Shown here: positions 31,916 through 40,458 of the stretch, piece after piece
How the letters are laid out: each line of letters starts with the position of its first letter
Position numbering within the stretch: position 1 is the first letter of the stretch
From: Dongia sedimenti
Lineage (GTDB): Bacteria; Pseudomonadota; Alphaproteobacteria; Dongiales; Dongiaceae
Direction of reading: 5' to 3'
NCBI GenBank assembly: GCA_030715195.1
Contig: JAUYVI010000004.1
Location: 270,803-334,802, forward strand
DNA length: 64,000 bases
Made by a program: the position numbers and the translations under genes
Notes under the pieces: generated by a model
What the model was told of the DNA's origin: nothing
Database searches by the model: none
The model's input: only the letters and a program-made list of their open reading frames with translations

Positions 31916-32005
31916 GGAGAGGTGGCCGAGTGGTTGAAGGCACACGCTTGGAAAGCGTGCATAGGTGAAAGCCTATCGCGGGTTCGAATCCCGCTCTCTC
32001 CGCCA
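31916..32005 (+). tRNA. tRNA-Ser (GGA anticodon)
   Basis: Ninety bases fold as a class II tRNA. The acceptor GGAGAGG pairs with TCTCTCC, discriminator G is followed by an encoded CCA (32003-32005). The anticodon stem-loop is CACGC-TTGGAAA-GCGTG, giving anticodon GGA, which reads UCC and UCU serine codons. A long variable arm (ATAGGTGAAAGCCTAT) and T-arm GGGTTCGAATCCC are present. Confidence 0.97.
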
Positions 32006-32310
32006 GCTTCGCCCCTCCGGAGCTTCGGATGGCAGGGCACCCTGGAGCCCCGCAGGGGCGCAGGGATCTCCGGAAGCCTTGGCGTAGAGAGACTGGTCTC
32101 GCCCTTTTTTTCGGCTGGCCGATCTAGAGCGAACCCCTTCATTCCGCGGCCTCCTGCGCCGAGCGGGTTTCCCCGTCGCGCAACTTGATTTCAGTCAAGC
32201 TTCGAAGTGACTATGGGTCGGGGGACGCGTCTGGCGCACCCTCCGGTCTGCATGTCCGCATCGACGGATGTCCGGCAGGCCGCCGGCCGATCGCAATCAA
32301 CGAGGCTCGG
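32006..32310. other. Intergenic region between tRNA-Ser and the ethylene-receptor-like kinase gene
   Basis: Apart from the terminator at 32081-32112, this 305-base gap must hold the kinase promoter. The reading frame of the kinase is open back to 32185 but upstream codons are not protein-like, and GAGG lies five bases before ATG 32311. No repeat or small gene was recognised. Confidence 0.5.
32081..32112 (+). terminator. Probable Rho-independent terminator after tRNA-Ser
   Basis: GGCG...AGAC pairs with GTCTCGCC with a small internal bulge (32081-32103) and is followed directly by eight T residues (32105-32112). It lies 75 bases after the tRNA 3' end and before the kinase gene. Confidence 0.6.
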
Positions 32311-34362
32311 ATGAACTGGCTCAGCGCCTTCTTCGATACCCAGCAATTCGCCCCGCATGGCCAATGCCTGCTCTGGCAGCCGGACCTGCTGATCCTCTAC
32401 ACGCTCTCGGACGGCGCCATCGCGCTCGCCTATTTCTCGATCCCGCTGGCGCTGGCCTGGTTCGTGATGAAGCGGCGCGACATCGCCTTCCGCTGGGTCT
32501 TCGTCCTGTTCTGCGTCTTCATCGTGGCCTGCGGCACGACCCATGTCTTCGACGTCTGGACGTTGTGGAACCCGGATTACGGTCTGGCCGGCCTGGTGAA
32601 GGCGGTGACGGCGGTCGCCTCGGTCGGCACCGCGGTGATGCTCTGGGACCTGATGCCGAAGGCCCTGGCCTTGCCCGGGCCGGCGCAGCTCAAGAGCCTC
32701 AACCTGCTGCTCGAGCAGGAGCTCGGCGAGCATCGCGCCGCGCGCACCACCTTGCAGGACATGACCGAGGCACTGGAGCGCCGGGTGCAGGAGCGCACCG
32801 CCGAGCTCGAGCGCGAGATCGCCCAGCGCCGCGAGACCGAGGCCGAGCTCCGGAAGAGCCGCGAGCAGTTCCGCCACCTCTTCCTCAGCAACCCGCTGCC
32901 GATGTGGATCTACGACCGCGACACCCTGCGGTTCCTGGAGGTGAACGACGCTGCGGTCGAGAATTACGGCTACTCGCGCGAGGAGTTCCTGGCGATGACG
33001 CTGACCGACATCCGCCCGCCGGAGGAGGTTGATCGCCTGATGGGCGTGCTGCGCAAGGATGCCGCGCCCTATGAGCAGAGCAGCAACTGGCGGCACCGCC
33101 GCAAGAACGGCGACATCATCTCGGTCGACGTCTTCACCCACCAGATCGCGATCGAGGGCCACAACGCGCGGCTGGCCGTGGTGCAGGACGTGACCCAGCG
33201 CAACCACGCCGAGGAGCAGCTCCGCCAGGCGCAGAAGATGGAGGCGATCGGCCAGCTGACCGGCGGCATCGCCCATGACTTCAACAACCTGCTGGCGATC
33301 ATCCAGGGCAATATCGAGCTGGTGCAGGAGCGGGTGAAGGGCGATCCGAAGCTCGCCGAGATGATCGACTATGCGCTGCGCGCCTCGGAGCGCGGCGCCA
33401 GCCTGACCAAACGCCTGCTGGCCTATTCGCGGCAGCAGCCCTTGGCGCCGAAGCCGGTCGATATCGCCGTGCTGATCGCCGGCATGACCGATCTCCTGCG
33501 CCGCGCGCTGGGCGAGACCATCGAGGTCAGGACGCATATGGCGCCCGGGCTCTGGCAGACCAGGATCGATCCCAACGAGCTCGAGCACGCCATGCTGAAC
33601 CTCGCCGTCAACGCGCGGGACGCGATGCCGAACGGCGGCGCGCTCTCGATCGAGGCCGAGAACACCCATCTCGACGCCGCCTATGCCGAGCACAACATCG
33701 AGGTGAAGCCCGGCCCCTACGTGATGATCGCGATCACCGACACCGGCTCCGGCATGTCGAAGGAGGTGATCGAGCGCGTCTTCGAACCCTTCTTCACCAC
33801 CAAGCCGGTCGGGCAGGGCAGCGGGCTCGGCCTCTCCATGGTCTATGGCTTCGTGAAGCAGTCCGGCGGCCACATCAAGCTCTACAGCGAAGCCGGCCAC
33901 GGCACGACGATCAAGCTCTACCTGCCGCGCATCCTCGAGCACCAGGAGGCCGAGCCAGCGGCCGGCGATGCCGCCTTTGCCGCCGCCGGTCCCAGGAAAG
34001 AGGTCGTCCTGGTGGTCGAGGACGATCCCGACGTGCGCAAGCTGGTCCTCGGCATGGTGGAGAGCCTGGGTTACCGCACCATCGCCGCGATCGACGGGCC
34101 GGACGCGCTGGATGCGCTGGCCCGCGCCGGCAAAGTGGATCTGCTGTTCACCGACGTGGTGCTGCCGCGCGGCATGAACGGCGCCGCGCTCGCCAAGGCG
34201 GCCCAGGCGCAGCAGGCGGACCTCAAGGTGCTCTACATGTCCGGCTATACGCGCAACGCCATCCTGCACAACGGCGCGCTCGACGAAGGCGTGCAGCTGC
34301 TCACCAAGCCGTTCCGCAAGGCCGACCTCGCGGCGAAGCTGCACGAAGTGCTGAGCGGCTAA
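32311..34362 (+). CDS. Hybrid histidine kinase with an ethylene-receptor-like membrane sensor domain
   Basis: A 683-residue hybrid kinase. Three N-terminal helices match the ethylene-binding domain of plant ETR1 and Synechocystis Etr1: [20 protein letters not shown] and [17 protein letters not shown]. All residues known from ETR1 for copper/ethylene binding are kept with constant offset: Asp34, Tyr41, Cys74 and His78 (ETR1 Asp25, Tyr32, Cys65, His69). A coiled coil (about 130-180), a PAS domain (about 185-305), a dimerisation helix with His322 in [14 protein letters not shown], an ATPase domain ([28 protein letters not shown]) and a receiver domain with phospho-acceptor Asp615 (LLFTDVVLP) follow. 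There is no GAF domain as in plants. The start at ATG 32311 has GAGG five bases upstream. The stop shares CTAA with the convergent small gene. Confidence 0.93.
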   Translation: MNWLSAFFDTQQFAPHGQCLLWQPDLLILYTLSDGAIALAYFSIPLALAWFVMKRRDIAFRWVFVLFCVFIVACGTTHVFDVWTLWNPDYGLAGLVKAVTAVASVGTAVMLWDLMPKALALPGPAQLKSLNLLLEQELGEHRAARTTLQDMTEALERRVQERTAELEREIAQRRETEAELRKSREQFRHLFLSNPLPMWIYDRDTLRFLEVNDAAVENYGYSREEFLAMTLTDIRPPEEVDRLMGVLRKDAAPYEQSSNWRHRRKNGDIISVDVFTHQIAIEGHNARLAVVQDVTQRNHAEEQLRQAQKMEAIGQLTGGIAHDFNNLLAIIQGNIELVQERVKGDPKLAEMIDYALRASERGASLTKRLLAYSRQQPLAPKPVDIAVLIAGMTDLLRRALGETIEVRTHMAPGLWQTRIDPNELEHAMLNLAVNARDAMPNGGALSIEAENTHLDAAYAEHNIEVKPGPYVMIAITDTGSGMSKEVIERVFEPFFTTKPVGQGSGLGLSMVYGFVKQSGGHIKLYSEAGHGTTIKLYLPRILEHQEAEPAAGDAAFAAAGPRKEVVLVVEDDPDVRKLVLGMVESLGYRTIAAIDGPDALDALARAGKVDLLFTDVVLPRGMNGAALAKAAQAQQADLKVLYMSGYTRNAILHNGALDEGVQLLTKPFRKADLAAKLHEVLSG

Positions 34363-34586
34363 TCCAGCTTGCGGGCGTAGTTGCCGCGGACCTGTTGGTT
34401 GATGTAGGTGGCGAGGCCGGCGCCGGCGCGGGCGAGCGAGATCATCTGCGCCACATGCAGGCGGCCGGGCTTGCTCTGGTCGTAGAGATAGGTGCCGCCC
34501 TCGGCGAAGCGCACCGTGATCGACCGGTCGCCGATCTCGAAAGCTTCGACGCCCGACGCACCCGTCTGATTCTCATAGAACCGCAT
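34359..34586 (-). CDS. Small conserved protein, KTSC-like, function unknown
   Basis: A 75-residue protein. TYLYDQSKPGRLHVAQMISL followed by AGAGLATYINQQVRGNYARK is a recurring pattern in small alphaproteobacterial proteins; it loosely resembles KTSC-type domains (Y-Y-D-x-S-P-G...). It has no signal or membrane segment. It ends within the kinase gene's stop (shared CTAA, 34359-34362). Role unknown. Confidence 0.65.
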   Translation of the reverse strand: MRFYENQTGASGVEAFEIGDRSITVRFAEGGTYLYDQSKPGRLHVAQMISLARAGAGLATYINQQVRGNYARKLD

Positions 34587-34632
34587 GACGGGCTAAACGG
34601 CGGTCGGTCGCCTCGGTTCCCGTGAAACCGGG

Positions 34633-35379
34633 TTACTCCGCGGCGTCGGCCCGGGCGGAGGCCATATGCGCGGCTCTCAGCGGCTTCACCACCGCGGGGT
34701 CGGTGACGATGTAGGCCGCGACGCTCTTGCTGTGCTTGGTCCCGCTGCCGAGGATCCGCCATGCCAGGGGCTTCATGCCGGTGTAGAGGTCGATCTGGCT
34801 GCTTTGCATGGCGCCGATATCGGCGACGAAGAAATAGCCGTCATGCTTCTTGCCGTTCGGCAGCTTGAGCCCGCGCGCCGACGGAATGTAGAGAACGGTG
34901 CCGAGCTTCATGCCGCCCGATTTCACCGCGACGGTGCGGTAGGGCACCAGGCCGTAGGTCCGGGCGCCGAGCCCCTCGCTGCTGGTCAGCTTCACGAAGC
35001 GGTTCTGGCCGAGGTTGAAGGCGGCGCAGCGCGGGCAATCGAACTCCGGCTCGGCGCAATCGACCAGGCTGTCGCCGCCCTTGCCGGTGACGCCGTACAG
35101 CACGCCGGAGACCTCGACCGTGCCCTGCAGGGCCGCCGTGCAGAAATCGCCGCGCGACAGGCCGACGCCGAGCGGCTCGTCGTCGATGTTCAGCAGCTCG
35201 ATCTCATCGCCGGGCGGGGCCTGCACCACATGATACTGGCTCACGTTCAAGGTCAGCTTCTTCAGGTCGCCGGTCGCGGCCTTCGGCAGGCTGAAATCGT
35301 CGGCTTGCGCCGCGGACGCCTGAATCAGAGGCGCCCCGGCCAGCAGGACCAGGATCAGGAACAGCAGACGAATCCCCAT
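34633..35379 (-). CDS. Secreted 3D-domain-like protein, function unknown
   Basis: A 248-residue exported protein. Residues 1-26 are a signal peptide (LLFLILVLLAGAPLIQASAA). The centre has a probable disulfide pair in VDCAEPEFDCPRCAAFN. The C-terminal region GTVLYIPSARGLKLPNGKKH then HDGYFFVADIGAMQSSQIDL has the Asp pattern of the 3D domain (double-psi barrel) found in MltA and resuscitation-promoting proteins. A cell-wall role is possible but unproven. I start at ATG 35379 because it begins the signal peptide; longer frames are possible but add atypical residues. Confidence 0.78.
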   Translation of the reverse strand: MGIRLLFLILVLLAGAPLIQASAAQADDFSLPKAATGDLKKLTLNVSQYHVVQAPPGDEIELLNIDDEPLGVGLSRGDFCTAALQGTVEVSGVLYGVTGKGGDSLVDCAEPEFDCPRCAAFNLGQNRFVKLTSSEGLGARTYGLVPYRTVAVKSGGMKLGTVLYIPSARGLKLPNGKKHDGYFFVADIGAMQSSQIDLYTGMKPLAWRILGSGTKHSKSVAAYIVTDPAVVKPLRAAHMASARADAAE

Positions 35380-35440
35380 GGGCCGCACGCTGGCCCAGCC
35401 GGGCGGCCCTGTCAAATCACGGAATGGCGGATCGCGAGGG

Positions 35441-35779
35441 TCAGGCGGCTTCGGTTTTCCGGCCGGCCTTCGCTTCCGCCGTAGCCTGCTGTAATTGCTG
35501 CTTCAGCTCCTCGGCCATCTGCTTCAGGACCGCGTCCCGCTCGGCCGGCTTCATGGCCTTCAGCTTGTCGCGGTCGAGGCCGTGCGCCGCCAGCCAGGCA
35601 TCGGCCATCCGCTCGGCCAGCGACTTCTTCATATAGGCGAGGAAATCGTCGACCGCGGCGTCGCCGCCGGCCTTGCTGTCGCGCAGCTCGCTTTGGTTCA
35701 TGTTCAAACCGGGTGTGGTGACCAACCCGAAGCTCAATCCGCCGATGCCTGACATGCCCTGCCTCTTCTTGTTATCCAA
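35441..35779 (-). CDS. Small conserved hypothetical protein
   Basis: A 112-residue soluble protein. The C-terminal two-thirds is charged and helical: DDFLAYMKKSLAERMADAWL, then LDRDKLKAMKPAERDAVLKQ and a coiled-coil-like MAEELKQQLQQATAEAKAG. No enzyme motif is visible. The start may instead be ATG 35755 (MSGIGG...). It sits between the 3D-domain gene and the second NylB-like hydrolase gene. Function unknown. Confidence 0.65.
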   Translation of the reverse strand: MDNKKRQGMSGIGGLSFGLVTTPGLNMNQSELRDSKAGGDAAVDDFLAYMKKSLAERMADAWLAAHGLDRDKLKAMKPAERDAVLKQMAEELKQQLQQATAEAKAGRKTEAA

Positions 35780-35928
35780 GCGCCATCGCCTGCACCCCGG
35801 GCAAAAACTGCCCGGCGCCCGATCCGCGCCGTATCTGTCGCAAGGCCCGTGCCAGAAGTCCTTCTCCTGGCGCCGCGAATCCGGGCAGAATGCGCCCGCG
35901 CGATTCGCAAACAGGCCGGCCCTCAGCG

Positions 35929-37128
35929 ATGTCCTCCTATCGAAATTCCGAAATCCGCCCGCCGATCATGGCGGGATCGCCGCCGGCGCTCGTGGTGCCG
36001 AAGCTGGACTGGGACCGGCCGCCCTGGAATCGCTGGGCCTTCCACCATGTCCGCGAGCTCGTGCCGACGGCGGAAGTCTGGCGCGGCAGCGGGCACGCGA
36101 AGAAATTGCCGCGCGATGAACGCGATCTCGATGCGCTCGCGGTCGAGAGCAGCATCGACGGCCAGACCACGCTGGCCGGCCTGCTGGACGAAACCTTCAC
36201 CGACGGCTTCCTGGTGCTGAAGGACGGCACCGTCCGCACCGAGCGCTATTTCAACGGCATGACCGAGCGCTCGCTGCATCTTTCGCAATCGATGGCGAAG
36301 TCGGTGACCGCGGCGGTCTGCGGCATCCTGGTCGGCCGCGGGTTGATCGATCCCGAGAAGCGCGTCACCGACTATCTGCCGGAGCTCAGCGAGACCGCCT
36401 ACAACGGAGCGACCCTGCAGCAGGTGCTCGACATGCGCAGCGGCGTGCATTTCAGCGAGGAATACACCGATCGCTATTCCGAAGTGGGACAGATGGATGT
36501 CGCCTGCGGCTGGAAGCCGATCCCGCCCGGCAGCGATCCCGCTTTCATCTGGCCGCAGCATATCTGGGAGCTGATCCTGCGGCTGAAGACCCTGGACCGG
36601 CCGCACGGCACCGCCTTCAACTATCGCTCGATCGAGACCGACGTGATCGCCTTCTGCCTGGAGCGGGTCACCGGCAAGCGCCTGCCGCTTCTGGTCTCGG
36701 AGGAGATCTGGCAGAAGCTCGGCGCCGAGGAGAGCGCCAGCTTCACCGTCGATCCCGCCGGCTATGCGCTGGCCTGTGGCGGGTTCAACGCCACGCTCCG
36801 AGACTACGGCCGGTTCGGCCAGATGATCCTCGACGACGGCGCGGGCATCGTGCCGGCCGATTGGATCGCGGCGACCCGCAACGGCGGCCGGCACGGGCCG
36901 GATTACTGGTCGATCCTGGCGCAGGGTTCCTACAAGAACCAGTTCTGGCTGGAGGATCCGCGCGCGCGCTCGCTCATGTGCGTCGGCGTGTTTGGGCAGA
37001 TGATCTGGATCTCCTGGCAGCACCGCATGGTCGTGGTCAAGCTCTCGACCTGGCCGGATTTCACCGACACGGCCAAGGAACGCGCAACCGTGGCCGCCCT
37101 GCACCGCATAGCGGAAGCCCTGGCATAG
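35929..37128 (+). CDS. Second NylB-like serine hydrolase (beta-lactamase family)
   Basis: A 399-residue serine hydrolase, paralogue of the protein at 29146-30276: both carry PWNRWAFHHVxELVP near the N-terminus and TDGFLVLxDGT further on. SxxK is SMAK (Ser121-Lys124) in LSQSMAKSVTAAVCGIL. The second active-site block reads FNYRSIETDVIAFCLERVTG, so the Y-x-S is kept but the Asn of Y-x-S-x-N is Glu-Thr. It lacks a signal peptide. The start is uncertain: ATG 35929 is used, ATG 35890 and 35968 are in frame, none has a strong ribosome site. It may hydrolyse short amides or esters; it stands alone, outside the catabolic operon. Confidence 0.85.
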   Translation: MSSYRNSEIRPPIMAGSPPALVVPKLDWDRPPWNRWAFHHVRELVPTAEVWRGSGHAKKLPRDERDLDALAVESSIDGQTTLAGLLDETFTDGFLVLKDGTVRTERYFNGMTERSLHLSQSMAKSVTAAVCGILVGRGLIDPEKRVTDYLPELSETAYNGATLQQVLDMRSGVHFSEEYTDRYSEVGQMDVACGWKPIPPGSDPAFIWPQHIWELILRLKTLDRPHGTAFNYRSIETDVIAFCLERVTGKRLPLLVSEEIWQKLGAEESASFTVDPAGYALACGGFNATLRDYGRFGQMILDDGAGIVPADWIAATRNGGRHGPDYWSILAQGSYKNQFWLEDPRARSLMCVGVFGQMIWISWQHRMVVVKLSTWPDFTDTAKERATVAALHRIAEALA

Positions 37129-37175
37129 GCACCCCGGCGCTCCATATAATCCGCTTGGAAACCAGGGAGTGGGCC

Positions 37176-37838
37176 ATGGCCAAGCGGATGCAGATCGATT
37201 TCGTGTCGGACGTGGTGTGCCCCTGGTGCGCCGTGGGCCTCGCCAGTCTCGAGACCGCGCTGAAGCGCCTGGACGGCGAGATCGAGGTGGAGATCAGCTT
37301 CCAGCCCTTCGAGCTCAATCCCGACATGCCGCCCGAGGGCGAGGATCGCGACGAGCACCTGATGAAGAAATACGGCCGCACCAAGGAAGACTTCGCCGCG
37401 GCCCGCGAGACCATCCGCCAGCGCGCCGCCGCGGTCGGCTTCACCATGAACGGGCAGGACCGGATCTACAATTCCTTCGACGCGCACCGCCTGCTGCATT
37501 GGGCGGCGCTGGTCGACCAGGCGAAGCAGGGCGAACATCAGGCCGCGCTGAAGCACGCGCTGCTCCGCGCCTATTTCACCGACGGACTCGACATCTCCGA
37601 CCGCGCCGTCCTGGTGGCGAAAGCGGCGGAAGCCGGCCTCGATCCCGACGAGGCGCGCGCGATCCTCGCATCCGACCGCTATGCCGCGGAGGTGAAGCAG
37701 GAGGAGCAGGCCTGGCTCGCGACCGGCATCAATTCGGTGCCGGCGATCGTGGTCAACCGCACCTATCTCATCTCCGGCGGCCAGCCGCCCGAAGTCTTCG
37801 AGACCCATCTGCGCGAGATGGCGAACCGCGCGGATTAA
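37176..37838 (+). CDS. DsbA-family oxidoreductase (FrnE-like)
   Basis: A 220-residue cytoplasmic thioredoxin-fold protein. The redox motif is CPWC (Cys15-Cys18) in DFVSDVVCPWCAVGLASLE; the cis-proline region is TGINSVPAIVVNRTYLISGG. The helical insert (ARETIRQRAAAVGFTMNGQD) is typical of the FrnE/2-hydroxychromene-isomerase-like branch. It has no signal peptide, unlike periplasmic DsbA. ATG at 37176 follows a GGGAGTGGG site. A strong inverted repeat follows the stop. Confidence 0.93.
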   Translation: MAKRMQIDFVSDVVCPWCAVGLASLETALKRLDGEIEVEISFQPFELNPDMPPEGEDRDEHLMKKYGRTKEDFAAARETIRQRAAAVGFTMNGQDRIYNSFDAHRLLHWAALVDQAKQGEHQAALKHALLRAYFTDGLDISDRAVLVAKAAEAGLDPDEARAILASDRYAAEVKQEEQAWLATGINSVPAIVVNRTYLISGGQPPEVFETHLREMANRAD

Positions 37839-37845
37839 CCCTGTT

Positions 37846-37867
37846 CCGGTGCGATCTCGCACCGGAT
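37846..37867. terminator. Perfect 10-bp inverted repeat after the FrnE-like gene
   Basis: TCCGGTGCGA (37846-37855) and TCGCACCGGA (37858-37867) are perfectly complementary with two central bases. It starts eight bases after the stop codon at 37838. There is no T-run, so it may be a weak terminator or a protein-binding palindrome. Confidence 0.45.
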
Positions 37868-37979
37868 TGTGCGGATCGCTGCCGAAATGCCGCCGGGAAG
37901 CGCGCGGCCGTTACGAAGCCTTCACACTCCTCGCTTATCCTGACCCTGCATCTGGACCCATCGTTTCCGGGGAGGTCAC

Positions 37980-38129
37980 GTGAGGGGCTTCAAGCTGGCG
38001 CTGCCGCTGCCGCGTTTCATGATCGCGGCCTGGGTGATGACCTCGGTGGTCGTCGCCATCGCTTACGGCCTCTGCCTCGGCACCGCCGAGGCGGTCACCC
38101 CGCACGGCACCGACACGCACCGCGCTTAG
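37980..38129 (+). CDS. Small single-pass membrane protein
   Basis: A 49-residue reading frame starting with GTG at 37980. It is supported by a near-ideal ribosome site (GGGGAGG, four bases upstream) and by a protein-like product: a basic N-terminus (MRGFKLALPLPR) followed by one hydrophobic helix (FMIAAWVMTSVVVAIAYGLC) and a short polar tail. It is not in a longer frame and lies between the FrnE-like and AhpC-like genes. Function unknown. Confidence 0.6.
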   Translation: MRGFKLALPLPRFMIAAWVMTSVVVAIAYGLCLGTAEAVTPHGTDTHRA

Positions 38130-38270
38130 CCGACCTCCGCGATCAGCACCACCAACGTCGCGCAGTCGAGCGGCATCCCGCCCCACCGCCAGCAAATCGA
38201 TACCATGGTCCCGGTTGTCGAAGCCGCCGGCCTGTCGCATGATCGCCCGCTTATGATTGGGGAGGTCGGT

Positions 38271-38930
38271 ATGCTGCTGGACGAACGGCTGAAGGCATTG
38301 CGCAGCAAGGAATCGGCCGAGACGCCCGACGCGCTGAAGAGCGTGATCTCGACCGAGATGAAGGCGCTGATCTCGTCCGGCCAGGCCGGGCGCGCGGTCA
38401 AGGTCGGGGCCAAGGCGCCGGAATTCGTGCTGCCCGACGTCGACGGCAACACGGTCTCATCTGTGGATCTGCGGGCGAAGGGTCCGCTGGTCGTCACCTT
38501 CTATCGCGGCTTCTGGTGCCCGTTCTGCAACGCCGACCTGCAGGCGGTCGAGGCGGCGGCCGAGCGCATCCGCGGCTACGGCGCGGCCCTGGTCGCGATC
38601 TCGCCGCAGACCCCCGCCAACAGCCGGCTCTCGCTGCAGGAGAACCGCCTCAGCTTCCCGATCCTCTCCGACAAGAACTGCGAGCTCGCGGCGAAGTTCG
38701 GCATCCGCTGGATGCCGTCCCAGGCGCTGCAGGGCGTCTATCGCAACTTCGGCACCGATGTCGGCAGCTATAACGGCGACGGCAGCTGGGCCCTGCCGAT
38801 GCCGGCCCGCTACGTGATCGCCGAGGACGGCACCGTCGCCTATGCCAAGGTCAACGCCAACTACACCCACCGCCCGGAGCCGAACGATGTCTGTCCGGTG
38901 CTGGAGAAGCTGAAGGCCGGCGCGGCTTAA
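38271..38930 (+). CDS. Peroxiredoxin-like (AhpC/TSA family) protein
   Basis: A 219-residue thioredoxin-fold protein. VKVGAKAPEFVLPDVDGNTV leads to the peroxidatic-type motif FYRGFWCPFCNADL (Cys83, Cys86), giving CxxC in place of the single Cys of classical Prx. The N-terminal 45 residues are helical. Likely reduces peroxides or thiols in the cytoplasm. The start at ATG 38271 has GGGGAGG six bases upstream, better than upstream in-frame codons. Ends one base before the convergent MFS gene. Confidence 0.9.
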   Translation: MLLDERLKALRSKESAETPDALKSVISTEMKALISSGQAGRAVKVGAKAPEFVLPDVDGNTVSSVDLRAKGPLVVTFYRGFWCPFCNADLQAVEAAAERIRGYGAALVAISPQTPANSRLSLQENRLSFPILSDKNCELAAKFGIRWMPSQALQGVYRNFGTDVGSYNGDGSWALPMPARYVIAEDGTVAYAKVNANYTHRPEPNDVCPVLEKLKAGAA

Positions 38931-38931
38931 T

Positions 38932-40212
38932 CTATTCCGCGGCGCAGGCCGAAGCCGCCGCCGGCGGCGCATCGTCATGCGCGGCCGCAGCCTTGCGTGC
39001 GCGCCGGTCCTGCAGCACCGTGGCCAGCACCACGCCCAGCCCCACCAGCGAGGCCGCGGCGCCGATCAGCGGCAGTTCGCCATAGCCGACGCCGACATTG
39101 ATCGCAGCACCGCCGAGCCAGGCGCCGCTGGCATTGCCGAGATTGAAGGCACTCTGGTTCAGGGTCGAAGCCAGGGTCGGCGCGCCGCGCGCCGCATGCA
39201 GCACCTGCATCTGGATCGAGGGGATGATCAGGAACACCAGGAAGCCCCAGAGGAAGATGGTGATGCCGGCCGGGATCATCGAGACGGCGCTCCAATGGAA
39301 CACCAGCTGGATCGCGATCAGCGCCACCGTGCCGCCGATCAGCGTCGGCATCAGCTTCCAGTCGCCGAGCCGCCCGCCGACCGCATTGCCCGCCGTCAGC
39401 CCCGCGCCGAACAGCAGCAGCATGATGGTGACGCCATGCGCCGAGACGCCGGTCACGTCCTGCAGGATCGGCGCGATATAGGTGAAGACCGCGAACAGCG
39501 CCACCGACGAGACCGTGCTGATCGACATCGCCAGCCAGACTCCCGCACGCCGGAGCGTGCGCGCCTCGGCGATGAGGCTGGTGCTCTGGTTCGGGATGTT
39601 GCACGGCAGCCAGACGGCGAGTGCCGTGGCGGCGACCACGCCGATCGCGACCACCGCCCAGAACGTCGCGCGCCAGCCGAGCGCCTGGCCGAGCGCGGTG
39701 CCGAACGGCACGCCCAGCACGTTGGCGAGGGTCAGGCCGGAGAACATCATGGCGATCGCCCGCGCCCGCATCTTGGGCGGCACGATGCTCGCCGCCACCA
39801 CCGCGCCCAAGCCGAAGAATGTGCCGTGGCAGACCGCGGTCACGACCCGCGCCGCCATCAGCAGCGCATAGGTCGGTGCCACCGCGCAAAGCAGGTTGCC
39901 GGTGATGAAGATGCCGATCAGGAACAGCAGCGCCTTGCGCCGGTCCGCCTTGGCGGTCATCAGCGCCAGCACCGGCCCGCCGAAGGTGACGCCCAGCGCA
40001 TAGCCGGTCACCAGCAGCCCCGCCTGCGGGATGGTCACCGCCAGATCCCGGGCGACATCGGGCAGCAGCCCCATGATGACGAACTCGGTCGTCCCGATCC
40101 CGAAGGCCGCGGCGGCCAGCGCAAACAGCGCCCAGCCGTAATGCCGCGGCGCGCCGCTGGACGCCCGTCTCAAGCTCGGGTCCGGCAGCCGCATCTCGCT
40201 GATATTGTTCAT
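38932..40212 (-). CDS. Major facilitator superfamily transporter (AraJ-like drug/sugar efflux)
   Basis: A 426-residue membrane protein with about twelve helices. GIGTTEFVIMGLLPDVARDL is the N-terminal signature of the AraJ/CmlR/YdhP efflux subgroup (TTEFxxMGLLP); ALMTAKADRRKALLFLIGIF carries the loop 2-3 motif with DRR and RVVTAVCHGTFFGLGAVVAA is typical helix 4. It likely exports a drug, sugar or amino acid by proton antiport. ATG at 40212 is preferred; a GTG six codons upstream is in frame. Substrate unknown. Confidence 0.9.
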   Translation of the reverse strand: MNNISEMRLPDPSLRRASSGAPRHYGWALFALAAAAFGIGTTEFVIMGLLPDVARDLAVTIPQAGLLVTGYALGVTFGGPVLALMTAKADRRKALLFLIGIFITGNLLCAVAPTYALLMAARVVTAVCHGTFFGLGAVVAASIVPPKMRARAIAMMFSGLTLANVLGVPFGTALGQALGWRATFWAVVAIGVVAATALAVWLPCNIPNQSTSLIAEARTLRRAGVWLAMSISTVSSVALFAVFTYIAPILQDVTGVSAHGVTIMLLLFGAGLTAGNAVGGRLGDWKLMPTLIGGTVALIAIQLVFHWSAVSMIPAGITIFLWGFLVFLIIPSIQMQVLHAARGAPTLASTLNQSAFNLGNASGAWLGGAAINVGVGYGELPLIGAAASLVGLGVVLATVLQDRRARKAAAAHDDAPPAAASACAAE

Positions 40213-40341
40213 GAATCCCGCTGGTCGCACCGGCCCGGCAGCCAGGGGAAGCCGCCGCTTTCAGCCGATCCAACCCAGCTTATGCTGCAACGCAACAGAG
40301 AAGAAGTGGGATTATCGCGCGACGCGATGCAAAGGGTGCAT

Positions 40342-40451
40342 GGGTGATGGTCCCGTACCCCCACCCCGGCCCGCCCCCGCATCGGGGGCGGGAGAAGAAG
40401 AACCCCCTCCCCCGAATCGGGGGAGGGCAGGGGTGGGGGTGCGAATCACCC
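40342..40451. repeat. REP-like inverted repeat with two G/C-tract hairpins
   Basis: Outer arms GGGTGAT (40342-40348) and ATCACCC (40445-40451) enclose ACCCCCACCCCGGCCCGCCC... and its complement ...GGGAGGGCAGGGGTGGGGGT. Two inner hairpins are CGCCCCCGCATCGGGGGCG-like and CCCCCGAATCGGGGG. It lies between convergent-facing ends and the MFS promoter side, and encodes nothing credible. Confidence 0.75.
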
Positions 40452-40458
40452 GAGCCGG

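Noticed and set aside
34666..35484. 272-codon plus-strand frame opposite the 3D-domain gene
   Set aside because: The minus-strand protein has a signal peptide and domain pattern; this frame is its shadow.
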